NCBI GenBank assembly: GCA_037074705.1
Contig: CM073590.1
Coordinates: 118,287,600 to 118,351,599, forward strand
Source: Zhengitettix transpicula
Lineage: Eukaryota > Arthropoda > Insecta > Orthoptera > Tetrigidae
Length of the DNA stretch: 64,000 bases
Direction of reading: 5' to 3'
Of this stretch, positions 22,614 through 35,500 are shown in pieces (positions within the stretch are counted from its first letter, which is position 1; the number at the start of each line of letters is the position of its first letter). The notes under the pieces are model-generated. The model was not told the origin of the DNA, searched no databases, and saw nothing but the letters and a program-made list of their open reading frames with translations. The translations under genes were made by a program, and so were the position numbers.

Positions 22614-23820
22614 ATGAATTATTATTTGTTGAATTTTCTATAATCTCTAAAACAAAACTTTTATTCTACAAATTGTATTTAGAGATGTTAGTACAGGGAA
22701 GATATATATAGGTTTTTTTTATGAATGAATGTAATATTTTTATGAGGACCCCAATTATAGTATTCGCTTGATGATTTCCTTTTCATAGCATGGGTTATAA
22801 CAGCCCTGAAACAACAGAATGTTTTTGCCATCTCCGTGTTTGTGGTTTACAATTCAACTTGCTCGATACTATGTTCCCCTGGCGATAAAGCGTCGTTTAT
22901 CTGATAAAATAAATGTGGAGCCAGTTTTTTCCTTGCGTGAAGTTGTAGCACATTAAATGAGTCCTTCCCTCCCCTGGTGACGATAATATTCTTGCGGAGG
23001 GCATTACGGGACGCAACGTGAAAATAACACAAATTCGGATGCGAAGAGAAACATTTATTCGCGAAGTAAGCAGTTATTTATATTTTAGAGTAAATTAGTG
23101 ATTACAGTGGAAAATTAAAAATATTCTGTTTAAGAAATGACCTACAGAAAACGAAATGAATGTTTCAGTTTGTGTAATGTCGAGTTATAAAATCAAATAT
23201 CACGTATCTGGGTTAGGAAAGTCGTAAATAATAACTAGGAAAATAGTAATACATGTGTCGGGATCCAACATATTAGAGATCATTCGAAGGATGGTACATG
23301 AATGAAACTCATTATAACGTAACTATTTAATTATATTCAATTAGAACTGACGATATAATCGTTTGATCATCGTTTTATCTTAACATTTAGAGCCAGAGCA
23401 AGACCCAGATATATAATAGAGAATTTATAATATGAAATGGTTACGAACATCTGTGGAAAGGACTACTTAACTTGAATGATTGCCATACGTTAAAGTACCT
23501 ATAAGTCACTGAAATTCTTCGGAGGCAGGGCAGGAAGATAAAATGGTACGTGTGCAATTCAATAAATTTGACGGAGAAGTAATGAAATTATCGCTAAAAC
23601 ATGTATTATTCAATCTGTAATATATCTGAAATATAAAAGCAGAAACGTTAGTCTAAATATTTGCAAGTGTTACAGGGCTAAATATTTAACAAAACAAATC
23701 GGTTTTGTTGCAGTTATGTATGTACTACGGTATTCAATAATTACAAAATATATGAGATAGTATCGAAACAAGTTAGTATCTGATAGACATGGGTCGTTCC
23801 GGAATAATTCGTATCAAACG
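22614..23820. other. Non-coding, nothing recognised
   Basis: AT-rich; the minus-strand open frame at 22847-23032 has no motif. Confidence 0.5.
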
Positions 23821-24240
23821 TACTACTCCTTCCTAGGACCTCCATCCGAACTTAGGAGCGAATAACACATAAGAGTCTTACAAGGTAAATCGCCTCTTTG
23901 TAGCACTCCGCTCCGTACGACATGTGTTGCAACTCTCGGCTCGCTCAGGAGCGAGAGCATTTCGACTCCGCTCTTTGAACGCAGAAAACGAACTACTCCT
24001 TCCTAGGAGCGCCTTCCGCTCGCTCGGAACTTAGGAGCGAATAACACATAAGAGTCGTACAGGGTAAATCGCCTCTTTGTAGCACTCCGCTCTGTACGAC
24101 ATGTGCTACAACTCACAGCTCGCTCAAAAGCGAGAGCATTTCGACTCCGCTCTTTGAACGCAGAAATTGCCCCGAACTCGACTCACAGCTCATTCGGAAG
24201 CGAGAGCGTTTCGGCTCTTCGTGTCACTCTGTTGTGGAGG
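23821..24240 (+). repeat. 170-bp tandem repeat, two full copies and a partial third
   Basis: The unit opens with ACTACTCCTTCCTAGG at 23822 and 23992 and includes GCGAATAACACATAAGAGTC, ATCGCCTCTTTGTAGCACTC, GTACGACATGTG, and ends GACTCCGCTCTTTGAACGCA. A partial third copy (GACTCACAGCTC, GAAGCGAGAGC) follows to about 24240. It is more GC-rich than the neighbourhood and packed with GCTCGCTC/GAGCGAG mini-palindromes; a related AAGGAGCGAGAGTCGAAGAG string recurs at 24600. Not coding. Confidence 0.85.
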
Positions 24241-25737
24241 AAGAGGTATACGGAGCCATGCGAATAACTTGCTCTACGATCTCTAAGAAATTGAAGACAT
24301 AAGGTTGTTTCCGTGATTGGCATATTAATTTTACTTTTGATGTAGTAATTTCTCTCTTCATTTCGTCTGTGTGCTCCATCTATGGATGTATTTGAAATAA
24401 TAGTTGTACTTTGAGTTTAAAATCAATGCAATGACCATTAAAATAATCGACGTAGTACTATCAAATGAATGCAATATTAAAATAAACATAATACCTTCCC
24501 CCACGCATCTCATACATTACCTCCATTATAATCGTGTTCGTTATATATCAGATTCCGCGCAGACTCTGGCGACGTAGGAGTATATATATGAATCTTCTCA
24601 AGGAGCGAGAGTCGAAGAGCACCCGTAATTGAGCGGCTCAGATCCATCTATAGAGAAGTAGCCTCTTTGCAGTCAAATTTTTAGCCATATCCGTTATGTG
24701 GTTTCCTTTATATTATCGATCACATAAAACAGTTTGTTTTATTTTCAAACAATTGAAATATGTTTGTGGCAGTGATTTAGCAGAGCACATCAGAGGAATA
24801 ACGGATAAAGAAGTCAACGCTGAGTTTTATTAATTTTATGGCATCTGTCCCAGCATTTAAAATAGTTTAGTGTTTGATAAATTATTTTGAATGCGTTCGG
24901 CTTCCCATATGTAAAGAACATCGTCCTGTTCACTGGAGATGACTACACAGTAAATGATCCACACCGTTCAACATATGGTGTTGAGTCAAATTGCCTACAG
25001 AAATTTTGCATGAGAAATTGTGCTTCAGCAAATATATTTGTTGCTTCATTATGGGGGTCACAGTTGCTCGTAGTGGAGAATAAACGTAATCGTGTGGTCG
25101 ATTCAATGTGTGGTTCGCGTTTTTATCCCACAATCCTGACGAGTTTCTACGTCGATATATAACTGTTGGTGAAACACTCCAGACACAAAACAGTCGAAAC
25201 TGTTGGTTTCTGCAGCGAAACGGCTCTGAAAAAACGAATACGTGCTATCGGCCGGGAAGGTGATGGCCATGTTTTTTTTGGAAGTGTACGTGGAGTTAGT
25301 TATCCATATCGACTATTTACAAAAAATACGAACGAAAAATTTACACTGTTATGCGTAGTCATTGGGCCACTTTAGCTGAGAAATAAAGTTCATATTTGGC
25401 CAAAAATAAAGCGTTGTTCTCTCAAAATGGACACTTGTTAAATTTCAATGACGAAAGTTACAAAAACTAAGTTCTAACTGATGTCACATCCATATAGTTC
25501 GTTACATTTTGATCACATCAACGCTTTTCAGGATAAACGAGATCCTTGCCGCAACGAACGCCTATTTTAGGGGATTTAGTTTGCTTGCGTTTTGGACGGT
25601 TGGAAAAAATTAGAAAAAACGCTGGGCGAAGTGTATGAAGCTATAAGAAGATTGTATTAAATAAATCACCAAAAATAATGTCTTTCAGTAGTTCTGTAAA
25701 TACTTTTGACGTATCCTGGTAGTTAACTTTCGCTCTA
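24241..25737. other. Unassigned region with two adjacent plus-strand open frames
   Basis: Plus-strand frames at 24887-25162 (91 codons) and 25166-25375 (69 codons) lie nearly end to end, and the DNA is less AT-rich than its surroundings. The first has the local string FTGDDYTVNDP, the second GREGDGHVFFGSVRGVSYPY. I recognise no family and no splice structure. Together they could be the remains of one mobile-element or host reading frame with a frameshift, but chance cannot be excluded. Confidence 0.25.
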
Positions 25738-26110
25738 TCTCCTTGGCACTACAGCCCATGTATGGCATTTCCTGCTGGACAATCTCCACCCATCTTTCTC
25801 TGAAAATCGCTTTGGTTCTCCATCTTCTAATGACCGTCCATCTCAGGTCCTCCTACGCATTATCCAGCCACCTGCTCCTTGGTATGCTCCTCATTCAACG
25901 TCCTCTTGGTTTTCCATTGAAAACTTTCTCAACCGTGTTGTTTTCTGTCTACATGCCATAACCAGCGTACTCTATTACTCTATATCTGGTTTGACATACA
26001 GTTCTCATGTTTACTTATTATTTCGAAATCGCCAAACTCCTCCATTATTCAGTGGGCAATAGATTTTTCTAAGTATCTTCCTGCCCTTCTCCTCAATAGC
26101 AGCTCATCAC
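25738..26110 (-). pseudogene. C-terminal end of a non-LTR retrotransposon ORF2, decayed
   Basis: Minus-strand translation, with several stops and frame changes, gives the typical tail of a LINE polyprotein: RVRWLWHV (family: RLRWLGHV), FQWKTKRTLNE (usual F-GK-GRR--GRP), a GGPEMDGH stretch in place of E-DL, MENQS in place of WRTKA-DR, and finally MPYMGCSAKE at 25738-25767. The upstream part to about 26110 holds a degenerate segment before the GHV block. Reverse transcriptase and endonuclease domains are absent. It cannot be assigned to a clade with confidence. Confidence 0.75.
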
Positions 26111-26159
26111 CTTACGTCATTATCTAAGTCTCCGCCACGTTCATCACCAAATGTATGAT

Positions 26160-26297
26160 AATCTCCTGCTGTGTGTGAGCCAGCGAGACTGTCCAGGTTC
26201 GAATCCCGGCGAGGGCATTGGTGTTTGTGTTCACGAGAGAAACTCTTGTTAAATTAGTTCCTCGACAAGGCAAAAGAGTACCCAAAACGAATCGCTA
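26160..26297 (+). repeat. tRNA-derived SINE fragment
   Basis: A good RNA polymerase III B-box, GGTTCGAATCC (26196-26206), sits in CCAGGTTCGAATCCCGGCG, the T-arm of a tRNA, followed by a non-tRNA body. I see no convincing A-box or full cloverleaf upstream, so this is a SINE head or relic, not a tRNA gene. The Helitron begins directly after it. Confidence 0.5.
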
Positions 26298-26298
26298 A

Positions 26299-28370
26299 TC
26301 TTATAAATAAAAAAGAGTGTATGTATGTTTGTATGTTTGTTTGTATGTTTGTTTGTTTGTATGTTCGTTATACAAATCTACACCGGTAGAGCAAATTTCA
26401 CCAAATTTCGTACACGTGTTCTTTACGACCAGGAAACAAACACTGTCGGGGTGAGACATGTCTCCACCCCCAGAAGCGGGGGTGCACGGGGGTTGAAATA
26501 TTTAAACATGCTAAAACAGCCGATATTTTAGTCGGATAATAATTTTTAGGGGTCCAAGATATTGATGGTGTTTCTACCGATGTTTTCTGAATATAATTTT
26601 CATCCCATACACCCTGGGAAAAGGGCACCCTTAGGGTTTGGGGTGGACAATACAAATCTATACCGGTGGATCAAATTTCACCAAATTTCGTACACGTGTT
26701 CTTTGCGTCCAGGAAAACAATACTGTCGGGGTGAGACGCGCCTACCACCCCCAGAAGCGGGGGTGGACGGGGTGGAAATATTTGAACATGCTAAAACAGT
26801 CGATATTTCAGTCGGATAAATATTTTTAGGGGTCAAAGATATTTATAGTCTTTCCACTGATGATATCTGAATATAATTTTCAACCTCTACACCCTGGGGA
26901 AAGAGCACCCCTAGCGTTTGGGGTGGAGAATATAAATCTACACCGCTGGAGCAAATTTCACCAAATTTCGTACACGTGTTCTTTGCGACCAGGAAACAAA
27001 CACTGTCGGGGTGAGACGCGTCTACCACCTCCAGAAGCGGGGGTGGACGGGGGTTGAAATATTTAATCATGCTAAAACAGTCGATATTTCAGTCGGATAA
27101 ATATTTTTAGGGGTCACAGATATTGATAGTGTTTCTACCGACTGTTGGGCTGAGACGCGTCTACCACCCCCAGAAGCGGGTCGGGATTATCAGTAGAGCA
27201 CTTTTAGGTGTTGGGTGGAGGAACGCTGCAATAAAATAACGCGAATACAACCGAGATTGGAGTCAAATCCAAGGTTATGGATGTCGTCCAGTTGAATTAT
27301 AGCATCAAATTGGACATTTAGCCCCAATGGGCGGGAGTGGATGGGATGGAAATTTTCTAACATGTTAAATCACCGATATTAGCGTGGAATAAATAAATGC
27401 CGGGACCATTGACGTTGATAGTATTTCTACCGATGTTGTTTGTAGGCATGATAGGGGTGGGGCTGGAGGGGATTTTTTGAAAATAACGGGAAAACAACCG
27501 AGATTCGAGTCAAATCGAAGGTAATGGATGTCCCTGAATTTATTTATGGCAATCTGGACAACGCGCGGGTATCGGCTGGGTTGGGATGAGTTGACCGGCT
27601 GTTTTTTGCGTCGATTAAATATAATTCGGGATGAATTACATTAATGAAATTTCCCTACATGTTCTCTGTGTATAATTTCAACCCCTTTCGGACTCGGAAG
27701 GGTGCACCCTTAAGGGTTGGCGTGGAAATAGCATTAGATCAAAATATACCAGAAACTATCAGGATTGTCACTGAGTTTAATTATGACATTAAACTTGACC
27801 GTTTAAGTCCTCGAAGCGGGAGTGGTCGGGGGTGAAAAATTTCAAACATGTTAAACGGTCGATATTTGCGATAATTATTTCCTGGGGTTAATTACTTTGA
27901 TAGTATTTATACCGATGTTGTTTGTGTATAATTTAACCCCTGTGAGGGGAGCAAGCTTAGGGGTGGGGTGGAGGTACGTTAAATAAAATCCCGCAAAAAC
28001 AACCGAGAATCGAATCAATTACGAGACTATGAATGTCGCTGAATCTAATTGTGACAACCTGGGTAACGCGACGGGTTTGGGAGTTGTTGGGCGAGGGAAT
28101 AAATTTTCAGACAATGTAATCGACCGATTTTTGCGTGGAATACATTATTTTTCATTATAAATATTTGTGGGGGTGGTCATCTTCTAACATGTAAAAACGG
28201 GCGATATATTTAGTCAATGACTTCATCCCCCTTCGTCATGGGAGGTGAGCACATTTAGAGATAGGGTTCGAGGAGCTTTACATAAAAATAGCGCAAAAGT
28301 AACCAAAATTTGAGTATTATGGATGGTTATAGATAAATGACATCTCGGGCAACGCCGGGCACCTAGCTAG
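26299..28370 (+). mobile_element. Helitron, non-autonomous, 2072 bp, with intact termini
   Basis: It starts TCTTATAAATAAAAAAGAG and ends GGGCACCTAGCTAG. TC at the 5' end, CTAG (a CTRR match) at the 3' end, and insertion between A (26298) and T (28371) are the defining terminal features of Helitrons. The 3' end is preceded by the GC-rich GGGCAACGCC, which could contribute to a subterminal hairpin. Behind the 5' end lies a GTAT/GTTT array (about 26318-26366), then roughly 280-bp repeats. There is no Rep/helicase coding sequence; the open frames inside are by-products of the tandem repeats. Related relics occur at 47144 and 55575. Confidence 0.85.
26369..27930 (+). repeat. 280-bp tandem repeats inside the Helitron
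   Basis: ACAAATCTACACCGG... CAAATTTCACCAAATTTCGT recurs at 26392, 26672 and 26952, an exact spacing of 280 bp. Each unit also carries CAGAAGCGGGGGTG, a CTAAAACAGTCGATATTTC block and TTTCTACCGATG. Three units are well conserved; from 27139 onward, further units are partial and diverged, and the CTACCGATGTTG block is still visible near 27427 and 27910. Amplification within the element best explains it. Confidence 0.85.
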
Positions 28371-31300
28371 TGACCTATAAAGTTGATGCGACTGCAAATA
28401 AATTAATAAAAACAAAATTAAGCCTCAAATTCATAGTAAGGATTTTTGCTTTAAATACATTACATAATACAGAGTAACTCAGTTTACCAGCTTCTATCCT
28501 AGCATCTATTTCTTCTCTCAAACCAAGTTATTTAAACTCTTGCAGCGCTCATATTAATTCCCATTGAATAGATATCTTGTTATAATACTAAAATATTGTA
28601 GTCAAATAATTTGATATTACTGCATTGCAAAATACGTTGCGGTATTATAAGAATTGTGTTCTAAAAAATTAAAATTATATGGAAGCAGCGAATTTTTTAA
28701 AAATGGGATCCCATCACACATTTTTAGAATCACGGTTTAGAAATTTGTGAAAACAAACGAAAGAAAAAATAGAGGCGACCTGATTCTTTTATTTTATTAT
28801 CGAAAACTTTAGCAGTACGGCTATTCGATCCAGGAAACACGAGAAATAAAAATCCTTAGCTTTGAACTCAATTTTATTGGGTATAGTATAGTGGTGGTGC
28901 ATCACAGTAACCTTAGTTTGTTACTTTATTTAGTTATGAACCATCGTCGTTGAAAAGTTGCTAACGCATGGTCCAGAACTTAATAAAATCGCCCACATTG
29001 CCCGCGACATGCATAATGGGTTGATGCGACATAGAAAGTAGAGGAATATCGTGACGAATATTAATGGCCCACATGCTAGTGAAAGCGAGTGAGTTTTTAT
29101 TTGATGCGCACATCCGCCACAGCCGGACGTGGAGGTTGCTCTCTTGTTTGTTAATGTACGAAAAACTATATAATGCCTGTTCATTGCAAATTTTCATTCA
29201 GCTCACAGATCACTATGATCCCACCAGAATTCTAATACAAGGAACTATTCACACACAAGTAAATTTTTTGCTATTTGTTGTCCTTTTAGGATATTACGTA
29301 TCAGTTGTAAATATAAGTGAAAGGAATTTATATATCAAGGTAACGTCGCCATTCATTATCCAAGAAAGGGAGAATTTTAATTTTAATGACGTTTGAATTC
29401 TTCAGTCCCTTAAAGAGCATTTTTCAGTACTTAATTAAATTTGATTAAAGCTTCAGTTTGATAAAAGATTCATTACTTTAAATCCGATTTAATCAACATA
29501 GAATATATTAATTGTTACTTTGTACAGTGCTAGAATTCATTTTCTACACTTCCTCAATAATTAAATCAAAATAAATTTCCTGTCTTCATATTTCAAGCTA
29601 TCACGAACAATATTTTTATAAGTTAATGAAAAAAAATTTTTTCATTATAAACAGTCAATATTCTGTAAGTTATCTCTTGATAAGAAGAAAATTAAGTTCA
29701 AATTAGAACGAAATTTTGAATAATGTGATACATTTCATGTCCACATCTTGTGGCCGCATCTAGACATACAGAATATTATGCTACTCTCTCGATATAACGT
29801 TTATTATACGAAACTGTTCTTTCACAAGAAATTATATCGCTTACTAAAGAAATACCGTGATACATTATTATTTTCGAAGTAAGCTAATGGTTAATATTTC
29901 GCATGCCGGAAGAATATTTAAAATTGTATGGGGTTTAATTCTGATTTTTAATATCGGGGCAGCATTCAGCTATCTAGATATTTTAAAATATTACAGTTTT
30001 TTCAAATTTAGAAACAATAAAATGACAGGGTGACCACGCCTTTTACCGGATCAAATATTTCATAAAGAGGCGGTATTTTATTTAATTATGAAATTCATTT
30101 GTCATATTTTATCGGCTGTTACTAAACATCGAATGTTGATGAAGCAGGCACAGTATCAGATAAAGTCAAATTTAAGCGTCATTCTCAGCGTATTCTAATT
30201 GAACTAAAATAATAATAATCCTATTAATGAGAATTATTGATAAATCAGACTTAATTATATTTATGGTGCATATGTGAAAGATCATGAGCCAAATTGATTT
30301 TCGTCTTGTTTGATACGAAAAAAATATTGGTTATATTTTTTGTAATGTATTTAAAAATATACATCTTAAAAAATTTAGTTTAAAAAATACAAAAATAATC
30401 CACTAAAGGGTTAACAAATTTCTACATATGTATAGCTACTCTGGAACATAAAGTATGGAATTAAGAATAATAAACAGTCGGTTTTAATTATATTACTTTA
30501 AGTATTAGTGAAATGATTTTTTGTTATATTTTATTTTACTGAGTTTTAGCTTAATGTAATTATAACATAAATATAATAAATAATTACCTATGTGTTGTGT
30601 GTTGTGTAAAACAATAAATCTTTAGTTTCATATATTTTATTAATATGCACAATACTTACGTTAATATTATTTATTTTGCTAAAGAGCTTAAATTAATTTT
30701 ATATCTAGGTATTAAAGGTACGACATTATGTAACATTAATTTGATTGTTTACACGATCTTAAATTATTTTTTCTCAAGTTTTAAATCAATTAAATCGAAA
30801 GTTGTCTGATCTTCAATACAAGTTTTGAGATTTTCAGAATGATGTCTTCTGATTCTCATTGATCACCTGGAAGTAAAGGTGTGTGTATAATCGTAAGCTA
30901 ATGTAATTAGCTAATTGAGATATTTTACATCAAGTTATATTATATTATATTGTATTGTTATTACATTTTTTCTGTCGTCAATGATGTCATATATGAAAGT
31001 CACTTCATATTGATTATGAAATTACTGAATTAAGAACTAATGCAATACCAAACGATATATAAGGTCTGAAGTTTCTTATTTTATGTCTCTTCCTCAGGAT
31101 GATGAGCATAGCACTCCTGTTTACTTAGCAGTGACCCTCGGAGAAAAGCACTGTCAAATTATGTACTAGATAGAAACAACACACAGGGATAAGTCTGAGT
31201 GAGGTGCACTCGTCGAGTAAGAAGAGTTTGCCGTAGGGGATTTTTTTTACTCGTATATAGAAGTTGAATAATGAACACATCACGGGGCCACGTCCACAGC

Positions 31301-32040
31301 TCAAAGCCTCTGTTGGACCTAAAACAAACGAGGAGGTCGTAAAAGCTACTTAAATTATGTTTACAGCATCTATAAATTTATAACGTTTGAGTGCTAAAAA
31401 CCGTACTGTCAAATTTAATGCCCGCATGGAGACGAGTTATAAATCAAAGAAACCAAACACCATGAAACCGAAGTGTAGTTTTATATTTTACCTTGAATTT
31501 TAAGGTACGATATTATTGAAACGTCTCCTTGAGTATTCCTATATTGAAGATGTGACAAATCTTGTAAATTGTTTTAATTAAAAGGTTAATAACAATTATC
31601 TGAAGATTAATTAATTCTACTTTTTCTTAAAAGGCGAATAAAATACATTTGTAATCATCCGATGTTCTATCTTCCATCATTATATTTCATCAGATAAAAA
31701 TTCCACTCAAGTTTTACTTACAAAATTGAATTAATTCAAGTTCTATAAAGTCCTAATATTAGTATCTTATCAACAAAATTGTTTTTCTGCTTTAAATATC
31801 AGTTCACATAAATCGTGGATTGTAATAGTTTATGATTTAATAGAAGCGTTATTGCAGTACTTTAAAAGTGAATTTTATTTCCTGCTTACCATAGCACATC
31901 TAAAAGTGTCGTACTGAATTGAATAAGTTTCTCTTAAAGTGATTCAGAAATTCATATTTTACACAATTTAACACTGCAAGACAATGACACATTTGTGTTT
32001 AGCATTGACCCGATTAGTTGAACACCGGACATTGTAACAA
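28371..32040. other. Non-coding, nothing firmly recognised
   Basis: Mostly AT-rich. 28930-29200 is richer in GC, with overlapping open frames on both strands (28930-29184 minus, 29064-29396 plus) but no motif that I know. The rest shows only short A/T runs. Confidence 0.45.
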
Positions 32041-32705
32041 ATATATGCCTTCTGATATGTATGTATGTATTTATTTAATTTGCAAATGGGTAGTTTGCAT
32101 TAAATTGTTGCATTTGCATTAAATTGCAATTTAATTACAAATTAAATAAGGGAAGTTACAATAAAGGAAAATAGAGTAAATTAATATAATTATTTTAAAT
32201 ATAAGATAGGTCTAGGGACATTATTTCAACTATAAATACCTGTATCTAACATTATATTAATTAAAGTTTAATTTTGAAAAAGATAAAGAAAGAATTAGTA
32301 TTGTACTGGCCCGTAAAAAAGAAATGTGGAAAGGTATCTGAAAATATAGATTAACTAACTATTTAACTATGTCAGGAAACAAGGAATGTAACCATTTTTC
32401 TTTTTAGTTTATAACTGACCACTATCTCTTTACTACACTACCCTATATTCACTAGACAGTTCAGGTTAAATCTAAATTTTCTTTCCGTTAGTTTTTTCTC
32501 CGAAAACTCTTGCAGGTAAATTGTTCCAGTTATTTATTGTCCTACTTAGGAACGAGTATTTTCCAACATCTGTTTTTTTCTGTCTTAAACATGTGGTCAC
32601 TCCTCCCGTACCGAATCGGTTCTCTCAATCTAACTCGAATTCCTTGCCATCGTGATTAATGTCATTATACGTATAGTTAATATCATAAAATGTCTTGTTT
32701 AACAT
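32041..32705. other. Low-complexity stretch, possible retroelement remnant
   Basis: A short ATGT array (TATGTATGTATGTATTTA near 32058) is followed by TTGCATTAAATTGCAATTTA-type repeats. Around 32515-32650 (ATTGTTCCAGTTATTTATTG and TCCTCCCGTACCGAATCGG) the sequence has the flavour of a LINE 5' or 3' end, but I cannot name a family. Confidence 0.2.
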
Positions 32706-35395
32706 GGCGTGCTAATGGGAATTCGTCCAGCCAATGCAAATTTAGATATCAACGTCAAACAGATCATGAATATTGTTAGACGAAATGTTTGCCTAAAGAA
32801 ACCTACTTGTATAGTTATCTATTTGAGTGGTCCCGTGCAAATCAACACCTCTTTGATATATGTCTTTAAGCAAGACAGGTTGTTCCAACACAGCAGCTTA
32901 AATTGACATGAAAGTCTTTTTCATCAATACTACGACTACATTTGATTTTCAAGGTGATAAAATTGAGGATCGTTGCGTGCAAATATCTTGTTATCTAATT
33001 ATAATTAATGATCATTCCATCAAATCTCCGATGTGCTTAAATTACGTGCTTAGAGGGAAACTAGAATATTCATCACGCAAACCAATTACTAAACTGAGAT
33101 GTTGAAATGAGGTACAATTAAGTTATATGCTTATAAAATCGGTTGTTGGTAATTTTTGGAAGAATACGTTAAATCACTATAATCTTGCTAGTTTCTAAAT
33201 TCAGCAGTAAGTAGAGTGAAACAATGATATAGTTATACTCATTTAATATATTTTTTTCAGTTGATGAGCGTAAAGAATTTGTAAGTAATTTTTAAAAATA
33301 TTTCCAGTTTCACGTTGTATGATTACACGGGAAATGATGGTTTTTTACACATAGTTTCATTAAAATCATAGAATTTTACACGAATAGATAACCATCGTAA
33401 TTTTTTTTGATTAGTAATTGATACTGTAACTCAGCCCTGCCAGTCTCGGTGCTTATATACTCACACATTAATATTAGGAATCTAGGGTGTCCTTGTGTGC
33501 TTTCACATGCTTATATTTTTCAGTAAAACTCCTTGCAGTAGTATTGTCTCCTGAACAGGGGCTAAATTACAAACTGAACATGTTAAGTTGATTTCAGATT
33601 ATTGTATCGTAGCGTTTTTTTAACAGTAGAAATTAATATGTACTTTTAATTAATTTTGAACTTAGATTTTCAATAATTAAAATTGCTAACACCTTGTCCG
33701 ACATAATCAATACAATGTATTTGAAGAGTTATCGCAATTTTTTTACGACTTACTAAACGAAAAACATAAAAATCAAACATTATTTTCTGACACATTTAGC
33801 TTATTATGTTATTACTAGAGACTACGTGCCAGATAGAATGAAGCATATGCAGGTAAGACGACCTAACATGGTTAGTTTTAAACCACCATATGGTGCCGGA
33901 TTGCTGCGAAATAATTAGGCTGCAGAAACGAGTTGTGTGGATTTTAGTCAGGTTGACAAGAGAACCGGATAAGACTCCATATCAGAGATACGTATTAAAA
34001 ATTAAAAGTTTGTGTTACATAATATCAATTTATGTCCTTTAAATCGTGGAAATCAAGACGAAACCCTGCATAATTTCGCTCTATTACGAGCCGAAAAACA
34101 TCCTTTCCTTAATTTCGAAAGAAAGTATTTTCTCGTGTTGCTGCTTGCATTATTTCATTTGTTAAATATGTATTGAGATACTCGGTATGTGTGTGTCTCG
34201 AGAAATATTTCGATATTAAAAAAGATACTTTTTATTTATTAAGATGGAAGTCTAAATAATCATCTATATGTTCGTTTTACTTTTATTGTATATAAATATT
34301 TCCTCAGTTAAGGACTGACGGAAAAATTAATCCATTCTTCCTCTCCGGAATTAAAATGTTCAGTTCCCTAGTTATTTAAATTAGTATCACGAAAAGTGAG
34401 CGTTGTTTAATGCAAAAAACTGCTTAGTATTGAGTAAAAGGGCACCAGTTTCCGCCATAAAAATTTTTCTTTCTCCTTGCAGGAGGATTTAAATAATTAT
34501 TTTCAAGCACTTGTTAATTTATCGCGGCGTAGTAACACTGCTCTAGTTTACCCTCTATGTCTTGTATGAACTTTGACGTTATAGTTTCTAATGACAATCA
34601 CGATTCAAGGTGTCCAATAAACAACAAGGAAATTATTACACAGTTATTGTCTTGGAGCACAATTGATAGCTTTTCTGTATCTATTATTTACGACAAATTA
34701 TAGCCTATATTACAAACGACATATGGAAATAAATCAAGTGAGATCTAACTCGAACCAGACGACTGTTCCAAGAGAAAGTTTTATACATATTTATTTTCTC
34801 TCAAAAGCTGGGTTGGAAGACTATATAACATGTGACGTTGTTCGTTGTGTATGTCAAGTGTATGCCAAGTCGTTTCCGTAATAATTAATTGGAAGCCTGC
34901 AGTCCTATCGGGAAATCCTGGTTACCTTTGGTGAGTTAAATTGAAAATAATGTTTGAGAGTTGTTGAATTGCAACAAACAACAACTGGGCCACCGACATT
35001 AGCTTTTCCAACAATTTTTTCAACGTGTATACAAATCCTACTCTTATTGTTTATGGACATTTCCAAGCTGTTGAGGTATCGAGTGCAACATTGGCTGTTA
35101 TATTTTGCTTTATTTATTTGATTAAGATGAGGTTATTTTATATTGAAAACGCTGCTGCCCGCAAACCATATAATTAAATTCTCAATAATATTGGATCCTA
35201 TGCCACGTTTAATGGATATTTATAGCGTAAAAATCGACGTAGTGAAATTGTTACAAGTAGTGAATGTTTGATGCGTTATTTATTTATGTGTGAACACACT
35301 AGCTCAGTTTTTTATAAATGTCTGATTACTGTTATCTCTACGAAATTCGTTTACAATAGTTGTAACGGTGCATTTAGCAAAATATATCTGACATT
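32706..35395. other. Non-coding, nothing recognised
   Basis: Adjacent plus-strand open frames at 32709-32906 and 32908-33105, and one at 34663-34881, show no domain motifs and have AT-rich composition. Confidence 0.45.
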
Positions 35396-35500
35396 ATGTA
35401 GTTCTTAATAAAGATAGCCAAAAACAGACAAAATAAGTGATAATATAAATACCACACAACGTTTTTAGAATCCTTGCACCTTTCTTCAGGTGCTAAGAAG
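35396..35500 (-). repeat. Retroelement-end repeat with hammerhead-like core, degenerate
   Basis: Shares AGTGATAATATAAATACCAC, ACAACGTTT and CTTTCTTCAGGTG with the foldback at 57466-57662. On the minus strand it contains CTGAAGA, then a degenerate helix region, then AAAAC in place of GAAAC. It has the form of the terminal motif found in Penelope-like elements. A local palindrome GGTGCTAAGAAGCACC follows at 35488-35503. Confidence 0.5.

Noticed and set aside
26160..26230. Possible tRNA gene
   Set aside because: The T-arm and B-box are good, but no A-box, acceptor stem or anticodon arm can be drawn upstream; a SINE fragment fits better.
26325..27057. Several frames of 60-85 codons on both strands with similar peptides
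   Set aside because: They are repeats of the same 280-bp non-coding Helitron unit; the peptides recur because the DNA recurs.
28930..29396. Overlapping frames of 78-110 codons in a GC-richer patch, considered as an exon
   Set aside because: Frames exist on both strands with no motif, no splice signals in phase and no homology I can name.
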